Positions 1 to 5,099 of a DNA stretch of 5,673 nucleotides are shown here, one piece after another. The position numbers and the translations under genes are program-made. The notes under the pieces are model-generated. The model did no database searches and was not told the DNA's origin. It was given only the letters and a program-made list of their open reading frames with translations. The stretch is taken from contig JBFYZZ010000014.1 of NCBI GenBank assembly GCA_041309225.1, positions 1 through 5,673 of the forward strand, written 5' to 3'. Within the stretch, counting starts at the first letter, position 1. Every line of letters begins with the position of its first letter. The stretch is from JAFGLY01 sp041309225 (GTDB lineage Bacteria > Myxococcota_A > UBA796 > JAFGLY01).

Positions 1-92
1 GTCGGCTCGACGTCGGTCCTGGCCCCGATCCCGGGCGCGAACTCGGGCTCGAACTCGGCCAGCGTCTCGCAACTCCCCGAGTGAGCCGTCAC
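1..92 (-). CDS. possible N-terminal fragment of a minus-strand gene, unidentified
   Basis: A reading frame open to the left edge begins with a GTG at 92-90 and gives 30 codons, including the stretch ETLAEFEPEFAPGIGARTDV. Almost all of its third positions are G or C from about residue 9 on. By hand count first positions are GC-richer than second positions, which fits real coding on this strand better than the plus frame sharing the same third positions. That alternative plus frame ends at a TGA at 82-84 and would be the tail of a Ser/Gly-rich protein. The GTG has no convincing Shine-Dalgarno, and the frame stays open upstream of it, so the start is uncertain. I do not recognise the product. 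A 12-bp direct repeat unit (CGAACTCGG at 38-46 and 50-58) produces the EFEPEF pattern. The start would lie inside the inverted repeat 61-112. Confidence 0.3.
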   Translation of the reverse strand, partial: MTAHSGSCETLAEFEPEFAPGIGARTDVEP

Positions 93-112
93 CTGCCCAG
101 TTGCGAGACGCT
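61..112. repeat. nested inverted repeat / hairpin with perfect 14-bp arms
   Basis: The left arm AGCGTCTCGCAACT (61-74) is the exact reverse complement of AGTTGCGAGACGCT (99-112). Inside it, around the same centre (86.5), is a second inverted repeat, GTGA (81-84) and TCAC (89-92), closing on a four-base GCCG loop. C78-G95 and G79-T94 could add pairs. An RNA from either strand could therefore fold into a long stem with a small internal bubble and a tetraloop. No T-tract follows on either strand, so it is not a textbook intrinsic terminator. It could be a bidirectional terminator downstream of the minus-strand dehydrogenase, a large operator, or a structure controlling a start codon: GTG at 92-90 lies in the inner stem, as does a plus-strand TGA at 82-84. 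The symmetry is directly visible; the function is unknown. Confidence 0.85.
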
Positions 113-294
113 CGGGTCCCCTTGCACCACGGACCGCGTCATGGGCGCCTGGACCCATCCCCCCAGAGCCCCGCGTCGGACCGACGTCGAACCGACCGGC
201 CGGATCACCACGACCCCTTCCGCTCGGCGGTTCGAACCGTTCCAGGCCCTCTCCCGACCCGAAATGGGGTAACGCCTGCGGCGGGAGACCGGGC
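93..294. other. intergenic region with no supported gene
   Basis: This 202-bp stretch lies downstream of the acyl-CoA dehydrogenase. ORFs that cross it on either strand have arginine/proline-rich shadow composition and no family resemblance. It carries two short perfect palindromes: CGTCGG-A-CCGACG (174-186) and CGGTTCGAACCG (228-239). The second resembles a tRNA T-loop only superficially, because no 5-bp T-stem or acceptor arm surrounds it. No promoter or classical terminator is evident. Confidence 0.6.
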
Positions 295-1449
295 TCACCC
301 GCAGAGGATCCGGGTGAGGTCCTTGGTGAGGTTCTTCTGGTGGCTCTCGATGGTGCCGCCGCCGATCTCGATGAGCCGGGCATCCCGGTAGAGGCGTTCC
401 ACCTTGTACTCTTCGGTGTATCCGTAGCCGCCGAGTACCTGGATGGCGGCGTCCGCCACCTCCTTGGCCGCGGTGCCGGCGAAGAGCTTGGCGGCGTCGG
501 AGCCGATCCGGTTGCGGCGCTCGGGCCCCACCGAGCGGGCCACGTGGTAGACGAGGCAGCGCGCCGCTTCGGCCTTCGCGTAGGACTCGCCGATGTAGCG
601 CTGGATCTGGCCGAGCTGGTGGAGCGGTTGCCCGAAGGCCTTCCGCTCGTCGGCGTAGCGGATCATGATCTCCAGGCAGCGGTCGGCGATGCCCAGACTC
701 TGGGCGGCGAGCGTGATCCGCTCCAGTTCGAGGTTGCGCATCATGTGGACCAGCCCACCCCCCTCCTCGCCGAGGAGGTTCTCCCGGGGCACCTCGCAGT
801 CGTCGAAGACCAGCTCCGCCATGCTGCTGCCGCGCATCCCCATCTTGTGGATGACCTGACCCCGCGAGAAGCCCGGGCAGTCGACGTCCACCACGAAGGA
901 CGTGATCCGGCCGTCCACCTTGGCGTAGACGAGGAACACGCTGCCCTCGACGCCGTTCGTGATGAACATCTTGCGGCCGTTCAGTACGTAGCCGCGGTCG
1001 GTCCGGCGGGCGGTCGTGCGCATGCCCAGCACGTCCGTGCCGGCCCCGGGCTCGGTCATGCCCAGGCCCGCGATCCACTCGCCGGAGAGGACCCGCGAGA
1101 GGTACCGCTCCTTCTGGGCGTCGTCCGAGCACCAGAAGAAGTTGTTCACGAAGAGCATCGCGTGGGCCAGGTAGGCCAGGGTGAAGCCCGGTTCGCTCCT
1201 GGACATCTCGTGGCAGACGATCACGGCCGCAGTGGTGTCCATCCCGGCGCCGCCCCAGCGCTCGGGGACGGTGACGCCGAGCAGACCGAGGCCCGCGAGC
1301 CGGCGGAAGAGCGGGACGTCGAGCGCTCCGGTCCGGTCGTGCTCCTCGGCCCTGGGCTCCAGCTCGTCCCGCGTGAAGTCCGCCACCATCCCCCGCAACA
1401 TGCGGTGCTCGTCGGTCGGGTTGAAGAGGTCGTCGGGGCCGATCTGCAT
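295..1449 (-). CDS. acyl-CoA dehydrogenase, isovaleryl-CoA dehydrogenase-like
   Basis: Predicted cytosolic FAD flavoenzyme of 384 residues, a normal full length, that introduces an alpha-beta double bond into an acyl-CoA and passes electrons to electron-transfer flavoprotein. Domain order is typical: N-terminal helical domain (about 8-125), middle beta domain with the flavin/substrate motif MTEPGAGTDV (131-140) and NGRKMFITNG (157-166), then the C-terminal helical domain with RKAFGQPL (269-276) and QVLGGYGYTEE (337-347). The segment GMRGSSMAELVFDDCEVP (204-221) resembles isovaleryl-CoA dehydrogenase. The usual catalytic glutamate near the C-terminus (MCAD Glu376) aligns with Gly364 in EIGGGT, while Glu243 in NLELERI matches the relocated base of isovaleryl-CoA dehydrogenase (Glu254). 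The ATG at 1449-1447 is chosen because GGAGG lies 4 nt upstream; the frame is open further upstream but only as a shadow of polA. Substrate could be isovaleryl-CoA or another branched or long acyl-CoA; the family is sure, the substrate is not. Confidence 0.95.
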   Translation of the reverse strand: MQIGPDDLFNPTDEHRMLRGMVADFTRDELEPRAEEHDRTGALDVPLFRRLAGLGLLGVTVPERWGGAGMDTTAAVIVCHEMSRSEPGFTLAYLAHAMLFVNNFFWCSDDAQKERYLSRVLSGEWIAGLGMTEPGAGTDVLGMRTTARRTDRGYVLNGRKMFITNGVEGSVFLVYAKVDGRITSFVVDVDCPGFSRGQVIHKMGMRGSSMAELVFDDCEVPRENLLGEEGGGLVHMMRNLELERITLAAQSLGIADRCLEIMIRYADERKAFGQPLHQLGQIQRYIGESYAKAEAARCLVYHVARSVGPERRNRIGSDAAKLFAGTAAKEVADAAIQVLGGYGYTEEYKVERLYRDARLIEIGGGTIESHQKNLTKDLTRILCG

Positions 1450-1453
1450 GAGT

Positions 1454-1458
1454 CCTCC
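1454..1458 (-). promoter_or_regulatory. Shine-Dalgarno of the acyl-CoA dehydrogenase
   Basis: On the minus strand this reads GGAGG, followed by ACTC and the ATG at 1449-1447. It fixes the start of the dehydrogenase. The site is inside the left arm of the 9-bp inverted repeat 1452-1460/1497-1505, so it could be paired in a long enough leader RNA. Confidence 0.8.
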
Positions 1459-1551
1459 GGTGGGTCGGATTCCGGAGCGGCGGGAGTCGGCCGCGGCCGG
1501 AGGACGCTCTATCCGGGCAGGGGGCCGGCAGATAGGGGAGCCGCGCACGCC

Positions 1552-1556
1552 GGAGG
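1552..1556 (+). promoter_or_regulatory. Shine-Dalgarno of polA
   Basis: GGAGG is followed by a 5-nt spacer (TCCCG) and ATG at 1562. It supports 1562 as the start rather than the in-frame ATG at 1181, which would add 127 residues of shadow sequence lying opposite the dehydrogenase. Confidence 0.85.
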
Positions 1557-1561
1557 TCCCG

Positions 1562-4258
1562 ATGGCCCGGACGCTCTTCCTGGTGGATGGCTCCAACCAC
1601 GCCTTCCGCCTCTTCCACGCCATGCCCCGCTTCACGGCGGGGGACCTCCCCACCGGCGCGCTGCTCGGGTTCGCCAACCTCCTCCGGACGCTCGCGCGCG
1701 ACGAGCGGCCCGACCACCTCGCCGTGGTCTTCGATGTGGGACCGTCCTTCCGCACGGACCTCTACCCGGACTACAAGGGCCACCGCCCGGACATGCCGCC
1801 CGAGCTGGCCCGGCAGTGGCCCCTCCTGCCGGACCTCGTCCGAGCATGGGGCGTGACCTGCCTCGGCGTCCCGGGGTGGGAGGCCGACGACGTCATCGGC
1901 ACCCTGGCCCGCCGCCATTCCGGCCCGGGCACCGAGGTCGTCATCGTCTCCAACGACCAGGACTTCGCCCAGATCGTGGACGGATCCGTCTCCATCCTCG
2001 AGTGGAAGGGCGCCGAGCGTCGGCGCCTGGGCCCAGCCGAGGTGGAGGCCCGGTTCGGCGTGCCACCCGCCCGCGTGGTGGACATCCTGGCCCTGTGGGG
2101 CGACGCCTCCGACAACGTCCCGGGCGTGCCCGGCGTGGGCGAGAAGAAGGCCACGGCCCTCGTGCGCGAGCACGGCGGCCTGGAGGCGGTGCTGGCCCGC
2201 GCGGCCTCCATCCCGGGTCGCCTCGGCGAGAACCTCGCCGCCTTCGCGGACCGGGCCCGCCTCTGCCGGGACCTCGTCACCATCCGCACCGACGTGCCCG
2301 CCGACCTCCTCCCGGCCACGCTCGCGGACCTGGCCCCGAAGGGCCCCGACGTCCCCGTCCTGCGCGACCTGCTCCTCCGCTGGCAGTTCCGCCAGCACCT
2401 GGCCGAACTCGACGCCGCCCGGCCGCCCCCCGCGTCGGCGGGCCTCGACCGCAGCCGATACCGCACGATCCGCACGCTCGACGACCTCGACGCGGCGCTG
2501 GCGGCCTGCCGGGCGGCCGGACGCTTCGCGTTCGACACCGAGACCACCTCGCTCGACCCGCTCGTGGCGCGCCTCGTGGGCGTCTCGCTGTGCTGGTCGC
2601 CCGACGACGCCGTGTACGTTCCCTTGGGCCATCTCGAAGAGGGAGGGATCCCCCGCGAGCCCGCACTGGCCCGCCTCGCCCCGCTCCTGGCCGACCCCGA
2701 GGTGGGCACGTTCGGCCAGAACGTCAAGTTCGACCTCCAGGTCCTGCGGACCGCCGGCCTCGACCTCACCGGGATCGACGGCGACACCATGCTGGCCGAC
2801 TTCCTGCTGGACCCCGATCGGGAGAGCCGGAAGCTCGACGACCTCTCGCTCCGGATCCTGGGGCACCGCATGATCGCGTACGCCGAGGTCACCGCGGGCC
2901 TGCCCTCCGGGGTCGGGTTCGAGGCCGTCCCGATCGAGGCCGCCACGCGGTACGCCGCGGAGGACGCCCACGTGGCGTTCCTCGTCGAGCGCGCGCTCGT
3001 GCCCCGCCTCCGCGAGGAGGGCCTCGAACGCCTCTACCGGGACCTGGAGCTGCCCGTAATCCCCGTCCTGGCCGGGATGGAGCGGCACGGCATCCGCCTC
3101 GACGTGGCGGTGCTGGCGAGCTTCGGCGAGGAGCTCAGAATCAGGATCGCAGAGAAGGAAGCTGAGATTCATCGGATGGCCGGACATGCGTTCAACGTCC
3201 AGTCCACCCAGCAGCTGGCCACGGTCCTCTACGACGAGCAGGGGCTCCAGCCCCTCAAGAAGACGAGCACGGGCCGGTCCACCGATGCCCAGACCCTCGA
3301 GGCCCTGGCGGCCATGGTGCCCGAGAACCCGCTGCCAGAGACGGTGCTCGCGTTCCGGGGGCTGACCAAGCTCCTCGGGACCTACGTGGAGGCCCTGCCC
3401 GCCGCCGTTCACCCCCTCGACGGGCGCGTCCACACCTCCTTCCACCAGGCGGTGGCGGCCACCGGCCGGCTCGCCTCCATGGAGCCCAACCTCCAGAACA
3501 TCCCGGTCCGCACCCCCGAGGGGCGCCGGATCCGCGCCGCGTTCGTCCCCGACGCGGGGTACTGCTTCGTCTCGGCCGACTACTCCCAGATCGAGCTGCG
3601 CGTGCTGGCGGACTACTGCGGGGAGGGGCCCCTGCTCGACGCCTTCCTCCACGGGGAGGACGTGCACCGGCGCACGGCCGCCGAGGTTTTCGGGGTCCTG
3701 CCGGGCCTGGTCACCACCGAGCAGCGGCGGGCGGCCAAGGCCGTCAACTTCGGCATCGTGTACGGGATGGGGGCCTTTCGCCTCGCCCGGGACCTGGGCA
3801 TCCCGCGGCGCCAGGCCCAGCGCATCATCGACGACTACTTCGCGCGATATCCCCAGGTCCGCCGGTACATGGACGCCACCGTCGAGGCCGCCCGCCGCGA
3901 CGGCGTGGTCACCACCCGCTGGGGCCGCCGGCGCCGGGTGCCCGATCTCCGGGCCTCTCAGCGCCACGTCCGGGAGGCGGCCGAGCGGGTGGCCGTCAAC
4001 ACACCGATCCAGGGCACGGCCGCCGACATCATGAAGATCGCCATGGTCCGCGTCTGGGACCGGTTCCGGCGCGACCACCCCACGGCCCGGGTCCTGCTGC
4101 AGGTCCACGACGAGCTGCTGCTCGAGGTCCCGATCCCGGAGGTGGAGGCCGCGCGCCGCGCCCTCCGGGAGGAGATGGAGGGCGCAGCGACCCTCGCGGT
4201 GCCGCTCGTGGTCGGGACGGCCGTGGGTCGAACGTGGGAGGAGGCCCACGAGACCTGA
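1562..4258 (+). CDS. polA: DNA polymerase I with 5' nuclease and proofreading exonuclease
   Basis: Complete family A polymerase of 898 residues (E. coli Pol I is 928) that removes RNA primers, fills gaps and acts in excision repair. The 5' nuclease domain (about 1-285) has Asp9, the YKGHRP motif (71-76), Glu107-Ala-Asp109-Asp110, NDQD (131-134) and the GDASDNVPGVPGVG helix-hairpin-helix segment (180-193). The 3'-5' exonuclease domain (about 300-480) keeps all metal ligands: DTE (325-327), Asp391 in GQNVKFD, and Tyr464/Asp468 in YAAED, so proofreading is expected, unlike in Taq polymerase. The polymerase domain has TGRLAS (634-639) with PNLQNIPVR, motif A SADYSQIELR (671-680, Asp673), motif B R722-K726-F730-Y734, and motif C VHDE (848-851). 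Phe730 corresponds to E. coli Phe762. The start is set by a strong Shine-Dalgarno. Codons 526-543 are unusually A/T-ending for this gene. The gene is transcribed divergently from the dehydrogenase and may be monocistronic. Confidence 0.98.
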   Translation: MARTLFLVDGSNHAFRLFHAMPRFTAGDLPTGALLGFANLLRTLARDERPDHLAVVFDVGPSFRTDLYPDYKGHRPDMPPELARQWPLLPDLVRAWGVTCLGVPGWEADDVIGTLARRHSGPGTEVVIVSNDQDFAQIVDGSVSILEWKGAERRRLGPAEVEARFGVPPARVVDILALWGDASDNVPGVPGVGEKKATALVREHGGLEAVLARAASIPGRLGENLAAFADRARLCRDLVTIRTDVPADLLPATLADLAPKGPDVPVLRDLLLRWQFRQHLAELDAARPPPASAGLDRSRYRTIRTLDDLDAALAACRAAGRFAFDTETTSLDPLVARLVGVSLCWSPDDAVYVPLGHLEEGGIPREPALARLAPLLADPEVGTFGQNVKFDLQVLRTAGLDLTGIDGDTMLADFLLDPDRESRKLDDLSLRILGHRMIAYAEVTAGLPSGVGFEAVPIEAATRYAAEDAHVAFLVERALVPRLREEGLERLYRDLELPVIPVLAGMERHGIRLDVAVLASFGEELRIRIAEKEAEIHRMAGHAFNVQSTQQLATVLYDEQGLQPLKKTSTGRSTDAQTLEALAAMVPENPLPETVLAFRGLTKLLGTYVEALPAAVHPLDGRVHTSFHQAVAATGRLASMEPNLQNIPVRTPEGRRIRAAFVPDAGYCFVSADYSQIELRVLADYCGEGPLLDAFLHGEDVHRRTAAEVFGVLPGLVTTEQRRAAKAVNFGIVYGMGAFRLARDLGIPRRQAQRIIDDYFARYPQVRRYMDATVEAARRDGVVTTRWGRRRRVPDLRASQRHVREAAERVAVNTPIQGTAADIMKIAMVRVWDRFRRDHPTARVLLQVHDELLLEVPIPEVEAARRALREEMEGAATLAVPLVVGTAVGRTWEEAHET

Positions 4259-4298
4259 CCGCCGGCGGTCCTGCAGATAGATCGTGAATGTCCGCGCG

Positions 4299-4321
4299 GT
4301 CCGCCCGTCGACCCGGGCGAC
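4299..4321 (+). terminator. hairpin after polA, weak terminator candidate
   Basis: CGCCCG (4302-4307) pairs perfectly with CGGGCG (4314-4319) around the six-base loop TCGACC. Alternatively, with C4302 bulged, GTC (4299-4301) pairs with GAC (4319-4321), giving an eight-pair stem. It lies 40 nt beyond the polA stop. It is followed by ACTTCCC rather than a T-tract, so it is at best an atypical terminator, and it could equally be part of the sigma factor leader. Confidence 0.3.
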
Positions 4322-4351
4322 ACTTCCCGACCGGACGGCCGTGCCCACACC

Positions 4352-4355
4352 GGAG
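4352..4355 (+). promoter_or_regulatory. Shine-Dalgarno of the ECF sigma factor
   Basis: GGAG with a 7-nt spacer precedes ATG at 4363. It favours this start over the in-frame ATG at 4288, which has no purine-rich site at a suitable distance and would add 25 arginine/proline-rich residues. Confidence 0.65.
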
Positions 4356-4362
4356 ACCTCGG

Positions 4363-5004
4363 ATGCCCCATCCCGCCGGCCATGATGGCCCCACACCCGG
4401 CGCCGCCCGTGCCGGGGTGGCCGAGCCGGAGCGCGTCCTCGACGACAGCGACCTCGTGGACCGTGTGCGGGCCGGCGACACCACCGCCTACCGCGGCCTC
4501 GTGGAGCGCTACCAGAACCGGGTCTACGGACTGGTCTACGGCATGGTGCGCGACCGGGAGGAGGCGCGCGACCTCACGCAGGAGGCCTTCGTCAAGGCCT
4601 ACCGGAACCTGTCCGGCTTCCGCCAGGACGCCTCCTTCCACACCTGGCTCTTCCGGATCTCCATGAACGTGGCCATCGACCACATCCGGAAGCACCAGCG
4701 GGTCCACACCGCGGAGTACGACGACACGCTGGACCACGACGAGCAGGGCCTCGACGCGTGGGACGCCGACCACCTCCGGCGCAGTCCCGCCCGCGACCAC
4801 GAGCGGCAGCGCCTCTACGACCGCATCATGGCCGCGCTCCAGCACCTGAGCCCGGAGCACCGCCAGGCCGTCCTGCTCCGCGAGATCGAGGGTCTCTCCT
4901 ACAAGGAGATCGCCGAGGCCATGGACATCCCCGAGGGGACGGTCATGAGCCGCCTCTTCTACGCCCGCAAGCGCCTCCAGGAGCTGCTGGAGGACCTCCG
5001 ATGA
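4363..5004 (+). CDS. ECF (RpoE-like) RNA polymerase sigma factor
   Basis: Extracytoplasmic-function sigma-70 family protein of 213 residues, expected to direct core RNA polymerase to a stress or envelope regulon. After an unstructured N-terminus (about 1-27), region 2 spans about 28-115. It includes DLTQEAFVKAYRNLSGFR (70-87), the core-binding part, and SFHTWLFRISMNVAIDHIRK (91-110), which would recognise and melt the -10 element. An acidic linker (YDDTLDHDEQ, 119-128) leads to region 4 (about 158-210). Its helix-turn-helix GLSYKEIAEAMDIPEGTVMS (177-196) would read the -35 element. There is no region 1.1 or 3, as is usual for the group. The 3' end overlaps the next ATG in the sequence ATGA, which suggests translational coupling with what follows. 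No GGAAC-type autoregulatory -35 was found in the 104-bp upstream gap. Family assignment is secure; the inducing signal and regulon are unknown. Confidence 0.95.
   Translation: MPHPAGHDGPTPGAARAGVAEPERVLDDSDLVDRVRAGDTTAYRGLVERYQNRVYGLVYGMVRDREEARDLTQEAFVKAYRNLSGFRQDASFHTWLFRISMNVAIDHIRKHQRVHTAEYDDTLDHDEQGLDAWDADHLRRSPARDHERQRLYDRIMAALQHLSPEHRQAVLLREIEGLSYKEIAEAMDIPEGTVMSRLFYARKRLQELLEDLR
4989..4993 (+). promoter_or_regulatory. Shine-Dalgarno-like site inside the sigma gene end
   Basis: GGAGG with a 7-nt spacer precedes the ATG at 5001, which overlaps the sigma factor stop. It could equally be just the codons for the last Leu-Glu-Asp residues, but its placement is ideal for reinitiation on the 32-codon ORF. 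Confidence 0.5.
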
Positions 5005-5099
5005 CCCGCCCCGGTCGCCTCGCGTCGAATGGAACCCCCCTCTCCACCGTCCGATCGAATGCCTTCCGCGACCTCCCTCCCTGGCGGACCCTCTCGTGA
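5001..5099 (+). CDS. 32-residue ORF coupled between sigma factor and next gene
   Basis: This short frame starts at ATG 5001-5003, overlapping the sigma factor stop (ATGA), and ends at TGA 5097-5099, overlapping the GTG of the next frame (GTGA). Its peptide begins MTRPGRLASNGT and ends LPPWRTLS; it is basic, has no membrane segment and resembles no family I know. A GGAGG lies 7 nt upstream. Its codons are less GC3-biased than the neighbours (6 of 32 end in A or T: GGT, AAT, GGA, CGA, AAT, CCT). That argues against a conserved gene and for a leader or spacer. It may be a coupling ORF that carries ribosomes from the sigma gene to the downstream start, or a chance frame. Confidence 0.35.
   Translation: MTRPGRLASNGTPLSTVRSNAFRDLPPWRTLS

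Larger units (their letters stand above)
1450..1561. promoter_or_regulatory. divergent intergenic region between dehydrogenase and polA
   Basis: The two start codons face away from each other across 112 bp, so both promoters probably lie here. I find no convincing -35/-10 pair on either strand in this GC-rich sequence. Visible structure: GTCCTCCGG (1452-1460) is the exact reverse complement of CCGGAGGAC (1497-1505); CGGCCGCGGCCG (1488-1499) is a 12-bp palindrome; and CTATC (1509-1513) faces GATAG (1531-1535) around a 17-nt spacer. Which of these bind regulators, if any, cannot be decided from sequence alone. Confidence 0.6.

Noticed and set aside
226..245. GGTTCGAACC, reminiscent of a tRNA T-loop
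   Set aside because: The bases either side do not form a 5-bp T-stem, and no anticodon or acceptor stem can be found at the expected distances.
1181..1561. In-frame upstream extension of polA from an ATG at 1181
   Set aside because: It is antisense to the dehydrogenase coding sequence, and the sequence is not polymerase-like. The ATG at 1562 has a strong Shine-Dalgarno and begins the typical N-terminus (MARTLFLVDGSN).
1450..1755. Upstream extension of the dehydrogenase by 102 residues
   Set aside because: The extension overlaps polA in antisense and is Arg/Ser-rich. The chosen ATG has GGAGG 4 nt upstream and gives the normal family length.
340..3165. A 941-codon plus-strand open frame
   Set aside because: Its first part is antisense to the dehydrogenase and its second part is an arginine/proline-rich frame-shifted shadow of polA. 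No recognisable domain.
89..4396. A 1435-codon minus-strand open frame that spans most of the window
   Set aside because: It lies antisense to polA and crosses the dehydrogenase in another frame. Its product is low-complexity and Gly/Arg/Val/Asp-rich with no family motifs. GC-rich genes with G/C third positions routinely leave such open antisense frames.
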